This document shows positions 1 to 6,930 of a stretch of DNA of 48,222 bases, piece by piece. Source of the stretch: an uncultured Olsenella sp. (GTDB lineage: Bacteria; Actinomycetota; Coriobacteriia; Coriobacteriales; Atopobiaceae); NCBI GenBank assembly GCA_900316105.1, contig ONBR01000016.1, forward strand, positions 1-48,222, in the 5' to 3' direction. A model generated the notes under the pieces. The model searched no databases. It was not told where the DNA came from and saw nothing but the letters and a program-made list of their open reading frames with translations. Positions within the stretch are counted from its first letter, which is position 1. Every line of letters begins with the position of its first letter. The translations under genes were made by a program, and so were the position numbers.

Positions 1-318
1 GGAACGGTACCCCGCCGCGGTCGTCCTCTCGATCTGCCCGGAGCCCTCGATACCCGAGATGTACTTCTCGAGGAACCTCTCCAAGACGGCCTCGTCCTCG
101 TCCATGACGAGCAGCACGCGGAACTTTGCCAGCTCCGCCTCCTCCTCGAGCCTCCTATGAAGCTGGGTCGCCTTCTTGTTCGCGTCCCTCTTCGACGTCG
201 CCTCGAAGTTCCTGGAGAGGGTCCTCCACTTGTCGCCCTCCTTGTACCTGAAGCGGGCCTGCCAGTGTCCGCCGCCACGGTCCCTCACGGAGGGGTTCGA
301 GTACTTCATAGGCTTCAT
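1..318 (-). CDS. Tyrosine recombinase (phage/ICE-type integrase), 5' part only
   Basis: The reverse strand reads an open frame from an ATG at 318 to the window edge, about 106 residues, so the catalytic domain lies outside. The start MKPMKYSNPS is preceded by a GGAAGGA ribosome site about 8 bases upstream. Residues ~8-50 have the look of the small AP2-like DNA-binding domain of tyrosine integrases (WQARFRYKEGDKWRTLS, then a basic helix with KKATQLHRRLEEE). Residues ~75-106 begin the SAM-like core-binding domain (FLEKYI, then RTTAAGYRS). The catalytic R-H-R-Y residues cannot be seen. The family cuts and rejoins DNA at attachment sites to integrate or excise an element. The neighbouring tRNA-Pro half (527-571) fits its target. 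Because it reads away from the tRNA fragment, the element should lie to the left. Confident as to family, not as to element type. Confidence 0.85.
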   Translation of the reverse strand, partial: MKPMKYSNPSVRDRGGGHWQARFRYKEGDKWRTLSRNFEATSKRDANKKATQLHRRLEEEAELAKFRVLLVMDEDEAVLERFLEKYISGIEGSGQIERTTAAGYRS

Positions 319-526
319 GGGCTGCGTCCTTCCGTCGGTTCGGGCGTTTGGGAGTGGCCACAAAACTTTGCTCTGGGTGGCCACAAGGAGGCCACAAACA
401 CCCTCCTAGTGATGGAAGCGACAATACCCGACGGAATCGGTCGATGCTGACAAAACCGCAGGTCAAATACCGAATAATGACTTGACGGCCAAAGCAGGAA
501 AGTCTATCTTTGACCGCTAGAACTTT
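319..526. promoter_or_regulatory. Integrase upstream region with three GGCCACAA repeats
   Basis: This gap lies between the integrase start and the tRNA fragment. GGCCACAA occurs in the same orientation at 356-363, 379-386 and 390-397; the first two copies sit in the wider context TGGCCACAA. Repeated short sites between int and the crossover region are typical of arm-type integrase or excisionase binding sites, so that role is inferred. No convincing open frame is seen here. Confidence 0.4.
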
Positions 527-571
527 TTCGGGACCGTGAGGCCGCTGGTTCAAATCCAGTCGTCCCGACCA
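527..571 (+). other. Attachment site: 3' half of tRNA-Pro(CGG)
   Basis: The segment folds as the 3' half of a tRNA: anticodon loop TTCGGGA (527-533, anticodon CGG), 3' anticodon strand CCGTG, variable loop AGGCC, T arm GCTGG-TTCAAAT-CCAGT, acceptor strand CGTCCCG, discriminator A568 and encoded CCA (569-571). G72 with A73 is the bacterial tRNA-Pro signature. The sequence 5' of the anticodon loop does not pair with CCGTG and no 5' tRNA half exists, so this is not a working gene. Identity starting at the anticodon loop and running to the 3' end is the usual attachment-site core of tRNA-targeting integrases. The intact tRNA should be at the other end of the element. Confidence 0.85.
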
Positions 572-578
572 CTTTGAC

Positions 579-618
579 TTTCGAGGTCAGTCGCTTTGCG
601 GCTGGCCTTTTTTCATGA
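579..618 (+). terminator. Rho-independent terminator, tandem copy 1
   Basis: GGTCAGTCGC, loop TTT, GCGGCTGGCC and a run of six T form a 10-bp hairpin just downstream of the tRNA 3' end. It is presumably the original tRNA-Pro terminator. The whole 40-base unit is repeated exactly and immediately afterwards. Confidence 0.85.
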
Positions 619-658
619 TTTCGAGGTCAGTCGCTTTGCGGCTGGCCTTTTTTCATGA
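619..658 (+). repeat. Exact tandem duplicate of the tRNA terminator (copy 2)
   Basis: These 40 bases are identical to 579-618, with the same 10-bp hairpin and T tract. The absence of any difference suggests a recent duplication or strong functional constraint. Confidence 0.9.
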
Positions 659-701
659 CCCGCGGTGCATGGGGTGACGGCAGGACTTCTGATCGCAAGC
701 C

Positions 702-733
702 TGGCACGAATGGTAGCTTTGTGGCACGAATGG
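702..733 (+). promoter_or_regulatory. Pair of 12-bp direct repeats upstream of the surface protein
   Basis: TGGCACGAATGG occurs at 702-713 and again at 722-733. The start-to-start distance is 20 bp, close to two helical turns, as expected for two protein dimers or monomers binding the same DNA face. The repeats lie about 145 bp before the chosen start of the surface protein gene. The operator role is inferred. Confidence 0.35.
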
Positions 734-779
734 GGCCTTTAGCAGGCATTATCTTCCTTACGACCTGGTTAACATAATG

Positions 780-806
780 ACAGGCACAGGGTTGGCCTGT
801 GCCTGT
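780..806 (+). promoter_or_regulatory. Perfect 11-bp hairpin in the surface-protein leader
   Basis: ACAGGCACAGG and its exact complement flank the loop GTTGG, 70 bp before the ATG at 877. There is no T tract, so it is more likely a leader structure or protein-binding dyad than a terminator. AT-richer DNA just upstream (about 747-779) could hold the promoter, but I cannot place one with confidence. Confidence 0.4.
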
Positions 807-876
807 CCTACCAGCCCTAGCGATGTCTCTCCAAGACGACTTTCAAACTCAGCTGGAGAGAGGAGCGGAGCGAATC

Positions 877-3800
877 ATGAAGAAGTCATTCAGGCTTTTT
901 GACAGGGAAGCCCTGAGCACAAAGGCATTAGCGGTCATCCTGTCCCTGACCATGGCAACTGCTGGTCTGCCCAGTACCGCCATCGGTGAGATGGTCGACG
1001 AGGCGAGTAAGGGGAGTGCTCCTGCCGCCGCGGAGGCTTCGGCGGAAAAGGCGCCGGTACCAAAGGCGCCAGCCTCGCCTCCTGCAGAGCCCAAGGTGGC
1101 GACGCCTGCGCCAGAGGCTCCCACGGTAGCCCCCACAAGCGAAACGAAGGCTGAGGCCCCCATGTCCGATGAGGGCCCCGTCTTATCTACGTCGGCTCCA
1201 AAGGCCGAGGAAAAGGACGCACAGTCCCAGGCCAATGAGTCCCAGGTGGAGGTGTCCAAGGCAGAGGAGCCCAGGTCCGAGGCCAAGAAGGACGAGCACG
1301 TCGGGCAGCCCGTCGAGGACAAGGACGATGGACAGGCCGAGACCAAGGAGGAAGCTGATTCCACCGAGGCAGAGCCCGCCTATCCTTCCGTCGAACTCTA
1401 TGGCGCCATCGGCTCCGCCACGGTAAAGGTCACCGCCCCCGAGGGCGTCCTTCCCGAGGGCACCAGCCTCCGCGTCGCTGACGCCACGAACGCCGCAGTC
1501 ACAAGCGCGGTCCAGTCCAAGGTCGAGTCGCACGGCAAGACCCTCACGGACATCCAGGCTATCGATGTCGTGCTTATGGATGCATCTGGCAAGGAGATCG
1601 AGCCCCGTGGCACGGTCAACGTGACCGTCTTTAGCGCAAACATGCAGGGCGACCAGGTGGGCGTCTACCATGTGGCCGACGATGCCTCTGCCGTCAACCA
1701 GATTGGTGCGCTCCAGGCAGATCGCAACGTCCAGTCCTTCCAGACCGATCACTTCTCTATCTATGTCGTGACTGGCGAGACCACCGCTACCAAGGACGAC
1801 GAGGAGACCGGACAGCCCGTCACCTACTACTACATGAACGTCAATTTCCACGACGCCACTGGTGCCGTCATCGGCACCCAGGTGGTAAAGACGGGTGACA
1901 AGCTCTACCCTCCCACGACGCCCGAGCTTGAGGGCCACAGGTTCATCGGCTGGGCAAGCTCTGCCCAGAATGCCGCCCAGGGCAACGCCGACTACGCGAT
2001 TCCCGAGACCATGACCGTCGACCCCTACGAGGGCGACGAGGTGAGGAACGTTGACCTCTATCCCACCTTTACCCAGGTTCACCGCGTTTACTTCGTAGAC
2101 GATCAGGGTCGCGTCTTCCAGACCCGCGAGGGCGTCACGGGCGACACCATTGACACCAGCGCGGTCGTCTTTGCCACCAGCTCCACCCAGAGCATCACTG
2201 GCTGGTATACCGAGCCCGAGCTGCAGAACAGGGTCGACGGCGCCTACACCATCGGCGCGTCTGACGTGACCCTCTACCCCAAGGTGGAGGATGGCCATTG
2301 CCTGACCTTCGACTCTGATGGTGGCACCTATGTCGCGTCCGCCTTCTACACCGCTGGCGCAAAGACGACAAAGCCCTCTGACCCCACAAAGGTTGGCTAC
2401 GACTTTGGCGGTTGGGTCGACCAAAACGGCAAGGCCTATTCCTTTGGCCAGACACTCTCACAAAACGTGACCCTCAAGGCCACGTGGAAGGCGGCGGACA
2501 CCCACTACTCCATCATCGTCTGGACCCAGTCCATTAACGACGACGTGAACGCCACAGAAAAGACCTACGACTACAACGCCGAGAACAGCCAGATTTCCCA
2601 GACTGCAAGGACAGGTGAGACCGTGAGCGCCGTGGGCATGGATCGCCTGAGCATCAGGGGTTTCCATTACAATGCCGATGCCAGCCAGACCTCTGCCACC
2701 GTCGCAGCCGATGGTTCCACGGTCATCAACGTCTACTACGACCGTGATGCCATGACCATCAACTTCTATAGGTACGAAGGCGGATTCTTCTTTGGCTCGT
2801 GGGTCAATTACGTGCAGTTCCACGGCCTCTATGGTCAGACCCTCGAGAGCCGTGGCTATACTTGGCCCAGTGACCATCGGTGGACCAATTACTCTGAGGA
2901 AAGCACCCTTACCTTCCTGGACGCCTTTCTCTTTGACGGCTTGGGACGCTACGGCCACGTAAGCGTCAATGGCACTCAGTCCATCAGCGTCTACCGCCAT
3001 GATAACGAGGGGCGTTCCACCGTCAGCCACTACAAGGAGGGGCTGAACGGCCAGTACGGTGAGGCGGCAAATACCACGACTGCCTCCTACGGCACCTTTA
3101 CCGTCACCAACAAGTACACGGGCTTCACGGCCTCCCAGTACAGTGTCGACAACGGGCGCTGGCATGGCGACGGCGACATCGCTGGGACTTCCGTCAGATA
3201 CAACAACTCCCTGAGGATCCGCTATACGAGGAACTCCTATGCGCTGACCTTCCTCAATGCCGAGGACAACAGCACTGCCGCTGCGGGTCAGACGGTCAAG
3301 TACGAGCAGACCCTCTCGGGTCTCGTTCCCAGCCTGTCCAACCTGAGCATGCCGGCAAAGTATGCCGCCATCGAGGCGGGCAATCCCGGCCTGGTCCAGT
3401 TTGACGGCTGGTACAAGGATGCCGCCTGCACCGAGCCCTTTGATTTCTCGCAGCGGATGCCCGCCAGCGACGTGACAGCCTATGCCAAGTGGTCTTGCAA
3501 GACCACGACGCTCACCGTCCACGACCTGAACGGCAATCCCATTGGTGAGCCCAAGGCCTACGACTATCTGGATACGATCAGCCCGAGCGACCTACCCCAG
3601 GTGGTGGACGCCGATGGCAACGTGCTCGAGGCTGGCAATGCCGAGATCGGGACCATCACCGTTCCTGAGGGCCACTCCTGGGTGGGTTGGTCCACGCTGG
3701 TGGACGGCTCTCACATCGCCTTCAACCTGAACACCGCGCTGACTGACCCTAATGGCTATGCCCTGTACCCCTATGCCATTGACGGATCTGCCTATACGGT

Positions 3801-5340
3801 GAGCTATGACGTCAATGGCGGAAGGGGCTCCGTGGCAGACACCGGTAGGTACGCCAAGGGCTCCAAGGCCACGGTGGCCTCTGCCGTCGGCGTGACCGCA
3901 CCCGAGGGCAAGGTCTTCCAGAGCTGGAACACCAAGGCCGACGGTACCGGAGACAGCTACTATCCTGGCGATAGCTTCGTTATGGGCGCGTCCGACGTGA
4001 CCCTGTACGCTCAGTATGGCGACACGGCTCCCAGGACAAAAGTCACCTACAAGGCCAACTATCCCAACGGCGTCGCGTCTGCCGAGTACACGACGGATGA
4101 GCTTGATCGCAACGCGACGATCAAGCTGGCAACCGCCGAGGGGGCTGGCTTCTCCCAGGTCGATGGCTACGAGCTCATCGGCTGGGCTGAGTCTGCGGAC
4201 GCCACCACGGCAAAGTACACTCCCGGTCAGGTGGCCCGCGTGGACCAGCTGGGAACCAACACCCTCTATGGCGTGTGGGCGGCCAGGGTATCCGTGCACA
4301 TCACGGGCAAGACCGACACTGTCGTGTACAACGGCAAGGACCAGTCTGTCACGGGCTATGAAGTCAGCTACCTGGTGGCCGGCAAGGCTTCGGACACGGC
4401 TCCCGCAGGCGTTACCCTGACCTTCTCGGGCAGCCAGACCGCCACGGGCAAGGACGTGGGCACCTACGCCATGGGCCTGGTGCCGGGCAAGTTCAAGCTG
4501 ACCTCCACCAATCCCCTCTACAAGACCAGCTCCATCTCTGAGGGTGACATCACTGACGGTAGGCTGACCATCACGCCTGCGTCCCTGCACGTCACCACGC
4601 CCAGCGCCAGCAAGGCCTACGACGGCACCGCCCTTACGGGGGACCCCGCCCGGGCCACCTACGAGGGCCTGGCGGCGGGGGAGACCCTGGGCTTCGAGCT
4701 CACGGGCTCCCAGACCGAGGTGGGCTCCTCCGACGACACCTACCGGATCGAATGGGCGGGCGAGGGCAACCCCTACACCGCCAAGGAGGGCAACTACACG
4801 ATCGAGGAGAACCTGGGCACCCTGACGGTCACGGCAATGCCTGCCCCGCCCGTGGTGCCTCCGGTGACCCCGTCCGTCCCCACTCCCACGCCCATTCCGA
4901 CCCCGACGCCAGTCCCGGTACCGACTCCGACTCCGACCCCGACGCCAGTCCCGGTACCGAATCCAACTCCCGCGGCGCCCGCGCCCGTTCCTACGCTCAC
5001 GCCCGCAACAGTGCCCGCGCCCGCGGTACCTGCGACTCCCGCGCCCGTGATTCCCGCGGCGCCTACAACGGAGCCTGCTGCCCCCACGTCTGTGACTCCC
5101 TCCGAGACTATTGCCGAGGAAGAAACTCCTTTGGCGGCTACGTCCGAGGAGCAGCCGATCTGCTGGGTCCACTGGTGGATCATCCTGGGCGCCATCCTGA
5201 CCATCATCTATGGTCTGGCAGTCATCATCCGGCGCAACCGCTTTACGAACATGCTGCGCAAGCGTCAGAAGCAAGTGCTGGGCGAGGGTGATGCAGACGG
5301 GCCCGCAAAGACCGACAGCGCTGCCAATGGCCGCGCATGA
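877..5340 (+). CDS. Giant InlB-repeat cell-surface protein with C-terminal membrane anchor
   Basis: 1487 residues. The frame is open from 799, but the ATG at 877 (MKKSFRLFDR) follows AGGAG/GGAG ribosome sites and begins a signal peptide (residues ~1-38). Next come an Ala/Glu/Lys/Pro-rich low-complexity stretch (~40-167), a beta-sandwich-like region (~168-310) and a series of InlB/Listeria-Bacteroides-type repeats with GGW or GW motifs and terminal LKATW, LYAQY, LYGVW strands (~320-1145). Two MBG-like modules follow (YNGKDQSVTGY, then KAYDGTALTG), then a Pro/Thr/Val stalk (~1325-1415), one transmembrane helix (~1427-1450) and a basic cytoplasmic tail. There is no LPXTG, so it is anchored by the helix and not by sortase. 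Such proteins act as adhesins or surface fibres; the ligand is unknown. It is probably cotranscribed with the small membrane protein 15 bp downstream. Class certain, function inferred. Confidence 0.85.
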   Translation: MKKSFRLFDREALSTKALAVILSLTMATAGLPSTAIGEMVDEASKGSAPAAAEASAEKAPVPKAPASPPAEPKVATPAPEAPTVAPTSETKAEAPMSDEGPVLSTSAPKAEEKDAQSQANESQVEVSKAEEPRSEAKKDEHVGQPVEDKDDGQAETKEEADSTEAEPAYPSVELYGAIGSATVKVTAPEGVLPEGTSLRVADATNAAVTSAVQSKVESHGKTLTDIQAIDVVLMDASGKEIEPRGTVNVTVFSANMQGDQVGVYHVADDASAVNQIGALQADRNVQSFQTDHFSIYVVTGETTATKDDEETGQPVTYYYMNVNFHDATGAVIGTQVVKTGDKLYPPTTPELEGHRFIGWASSAQNAAQGNADYAIPETMTVDPYEGDEVRNVDLYPTFTQVHRVYFVDDQGRVFQTREGVTGDTIDTSAVVFATSSTQSITGWYTEPELQNRVDGAYTIGASDVTLYPKVEDGHCLTFDSDGGTYVASAFYTAGAKTTKPSDPTKVGYDFGGWVDQNGKAYSFGQTLSQNVTLKATWKAADTHYSIIVWTQSINDDVNATEKTYDYNAENSQISQTARTGETVSAVGMDRLSIRGFHYNADASQTSATVAADGSTVINVYYDRDAMTINFYRYEGGFFFGSWVNYVQFHGLYGQTLESRGYTWPSDHRWTNYSEESTLTFLDAFLFDGLGRYGHVSVNGTQSISVYRHDNEGRSTVSHYKEGLNGQYGEAANTTTASYGTFTVTNKYTGFTASQYSVDNGRWHGDGDIAGTSVRYNNSLRIRYTRNSYALTFLNAEDNSTAAAGQTVKYEQTLSGLVPSLSNLSMPAKYAAIEAGNPGLVQFDGWYKDAACTEPFDFSQRMPASDVTAYAKWSCKTTTLTVHDLNGNPIGEPKAYDYLDTISPSDLPQVVDADGNVLEAGNAEIGTITVPEGHSWVGWSTLVDGSHIAFNLNTALTDPNGYALYPYAIDGSAYTVSYDVNGGRGSVADTGRYAKGSKATVASAVGVTAPEGKVFQSWNTKADGTGDSYYPGDSFVMGASDVTLYAQYGDTAPRTKVTYKANYPNGVASAEYTTDELDRNATIKLATAEGAGFSQVDGYELIGWAESADATTAKYTPGQVARVDQLGTNTLYGVWAARVSVHITGKTDTVVYNGKDQSVTGYEVSYLVAGKASDTAPAGVTLTFSGSQTATGKDVGTYAMGLVPGKFKLTSTNPLYKTSSISEGDITDGRLTITPASLHVTTPSASKAYDGTALTGDPARATYEGLAAGETLGFELTGSQTEVGSSDDTYRIEWAGEGNPYTAKEGNYTIEENLGTLTVTAMPAPPVVPPVTPSVPTPTPIPTPTPVPVPTPTPTPTPVPVPNPTPAAPAPVPTLTPATVPAPAVPATPAPVIPAAPTTEPAAPTSVTPSETIAEEETPLAATSEEQPICWVHWWIILGAILTIIYGLAVIIRRNRFTNMLRKRQKQVLGEGDADGPAKTDSAANGRA
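4899..4960 (+). repeat. In-frame direct repeat in the proline-rich stalk
   Basis: An identical 26-base segment occurs at 4899-4924 and 4935-4960 (period 36 bp, 12 codons) inside a stretch encoding PTP/PVP units. Slippage here would lengthen or shorten the stalk without breaking the frame. Confidence 0.75.
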
Positions 5341-5355
5341 GAGAGGTGAACAGAG

Positions 5356-5913
5356 ATGAAGAAGAGCAACTGGATCCTCTTTGCGATCCTGATCGTGGCA
5401 TCTGCCTTCCTGTTGTGGCTTTGGTATTTTCTGGGCTTCAACAGGGTCGATAGCCCCCTCGACCTTGTCCTGTCCGTGATCTGGTGGATAGCCATCGTGG
5501 TCCTTGTGTCCCTGATCGTTCGCGCGGAAAAGAGGCGCCGCGAGGAGATTCGCACCATCTACCTGGCCTCGGGAGGGCTCTTTAACTCCGAGGCGGGATT
5601 CGTGTCCTTTGATGAGTTCTCTGCGTCCGTGGACGCCATGGAAAAGGTGCTGGATGGCCTGGAGTACGACTTCCACAGCGTGGACATGCCCGATGAGGAC
5701 AAGTTCCAGCCTGACTTCGTCATCCGCACGACTGAGTTCAAGGAGGACTCGAAGGATGAGGACGGGGGCAAATCCAAGGTTTCGTCGCAGGATGGCGACG
5801 AAAAGGACGACTCCGTCTGGAAGGGGACGGTGATCCGCATCCATCGTGATGGCCGCGACAACGAGAGTCACGACTTCGATGGGCGCACGGCCTTGGAGAC
5901 CCTTCTCGCTTGA
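5356..5913 (+). CDS. Small membrane protein with cytoplasmic domain, partner of the surface protein
   Basis: 185 residues, starting 15 bp after the surface protein behind a GAGAGGTG ribosome site; the two probably form one operon. Two hydrophobic helices (residues ~5-27 and ~36-57) are followed by a basic stop-transfer stretch (RAEKRRREE) that places the remaining ~125 residues in the cytoplasm. That part is acidic, with a charged linker (~127-150) and a final segment WKGTVIRIHRDG. I do not recognise the family. The pairing suggests a role in export, anchoring or signalling for the surface protein, which is inference from position alone. Confidence 0.75.
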   Translation: MKKSNWILFAILIVASAFLLWLWYFLGFNRVDSPLDLVLSVIWWIAIVVLVSLIVRAEKRRREEIRTIYLASGGLFNSEAGFVSFDEFSASVDAMEKVLDGLEYDFHSVDMPDEDKFQPDFVIRTTEFKEDSKDEDGGKSKVSSQDGDEKDDSVWKGTVIRIHRDGRDNESHDFDGRTALETLLA

Positions 5914-5950
5914 CCCGGGACAGGCAGGTCCTGACGTCACGCTGCTGGCG

Positions 5951-5981
5951 GGGCCAGTCGCTTCGGCGGCTGGCCCTGTCT
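5951..5981 (+). terminator. Probable terminator of the surface-protein operon
   Basis: GGGCCAGTCGC, loop TTCG, GCGGCTGGCCC form an 11-bp hairpin (5951-5976) followed by a weak T-rich tail. The core CAGTCGC-loop-GCGGCTGGC matches the tandem tRNA terminators at 579-658, so this genome reuses the hairpin. Confidence 0.6.
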
Positions 5982-6002
5982 AATTGGGGGTAGCCCCCAA
6001 TT
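5982..6002. repeat. Inverted repeat AATTGGGGG/CCCCCAATT (palindrome family 2)
   Basis: Perfect 9-bp arms around TAG, directly after the terminator hairpin. It shares the GGGGGTAGCCCCC-like centre with other intergenic palindromes in this window. Confidence 0.7.
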
Positions 6003-6159
6003 TGCTACATGTTGGAAACGGAAACGGTCCACCCGCCGTCTTCGTTCTGTGACTCGCTGGACACATGGCCTTCCTATCATCAAGAAGACAGAGAAGGGGG
6101 CGGCTGAAACTTCGGCTTCCGCTTGCCCTTCCGCTTGCTGCTAGTGAAATGAGTTCAGG

Positions 6160-6873
6160 ATGAAACCGATGATTGGGGTGACCCCTCTCTACGACGATGA
6201 CCTCCAGAGCATGTGGATGCTGCCTGCCTACTTTGAGGGACTGAGGCGGGCTGGGGCCATTCCAGTCATGCTTCCCATGAACCTCTCCGAGGAGGACTTT
6301 CGCCAGATTCGCACCTCCTTTGCAGGTTTTCTTTTGACAGGAGGTCACGATGTGGGCCCAGCCCGCTATCACCAGCGGCGTCTGTCCGTGTGCGGTGACA
6401 TATGTCCCGAGCGCGATGCCCTGGAGGCCATGGTCTTTCGATACTGCTTCGAGGACGACTGGCCCCTTCTGGGCATCTGTCGTGGAAACCAGTTCCTCAA
6501 TGTGATGATGGGCGGAACCCTCTATCAGGACCTTGCGAGCCAGTATGCCGGTGACGATGGGGCACGGGCCCAACACCAAATGGAGAAGCCCTACGACCGC
6601 GTCCAGCATAGGAATCGCATCCTTCGCGGCACTCCGCTCTGGCAGCTTCTGCACAAGAAGGAGATTGGCGTCAACAGCTGTCATCACCAGGGCATCTGTG
6701 AGCTGGCGGACAGCCTCAAGCCCATGGCGGTATCCGAGGACGGTCTGATCGAGGCGGTATATTTGCCTGATCACTACTTCATCTGGGGAGTTCAGTGGCA
6801 TCCGGAGTATACCTATCGCAGCGACGCGGACTCCGCCGCCATTTTCAAGGCCTTCGTCCAGGCCTGCCACTGA
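6160..6873 (+). CDS. Gamma-glutamyl-GABA hydrolase-like peptidase C26 (class I amidotransferase fold)
   Basis: 237 residues. The class I glutamine amidotransferase triad is visible: nucleophile Cys107 in GICRGNQFLN, and His214 and Glu216 in GVQWHPEY. GGTLYQD (118-124) and TGGHDV (60-65) match the PuuD/peptidase C26 group, which hydrolyses gamma-glutamyl amides such as gamma-glutamyl-GABA. Length fits the family. The ribosome site before the ATG at 6160 is weak (AGGA touching the start). It stands alone, with no putrescine-catabolism genes beside it, so the natural substrate is uncertain. A direct repeat of CTTCCGCTTGC (6116-6126, 6128-6138) lies just upstream. Confidence 0.85.
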   Translation: MKPMIGVTPLYDDDLQSMWMLPAYFEGLRRAGAIPVMLPMNLSEEDFRQIRTSFAGFLLTGGHDVGPARYHQRRLSVCGDICPERDALEAMVFRYCFEDDWPLLGICRGNQFLNVMMGGTLYQDLASQYAGDDGARAQHQMEKPYDRVQHRNRILRGTPLWQLLHKKEIGVNSCHHQGICELADSLKPMAVSEDGLIEAVYLPDHYFIWGVQWHPEYTYRSDADSAAIFKAFVQACH

Positions 6874-6884
6874 GCTTGTGTCGC

Positions 6885-6916
6885 GTGTGTCGCAGGGGCT
6901 ACCCCCTGCGACACAC
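6885..6916. repeat. 14-bp inverted repeat between convergent genes (palindrome family 2)
   Basis: GTGTGTCGCAGGGG and its exact complement flank CTAC. It lies between the hydrolase and dinB, which converge, so it may end transcription from both sides. Its centre GGGGCTACCCC links it to family 2. Confidence 0.75.
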
Positions 6917-6930
6917 GGGAATGCCAGGCG

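Noticed and set aside
495..571. Complete tRNA gene
   Set aside because: Only the 3' half from the anticodon loop onward is tRNA-like; no 5' acceptor strand, D arm or matching anticodon stem is present.
1183..3522. Other long reverse-strand frames under the surface protein
   Set aside because: Same composition artefact, with no ribosome sites and no recognisable folds.
3592..5940. 782-residue reverse-strand open frame opposite the surface protein
   Set aside because: It is low-complexity (Arg/Gly/Asp/His-rich), matches no domain pattern, and arises from the GC-rich codon pattern of the forward gene; the forward frame has signal peptide, repeats and anchor.
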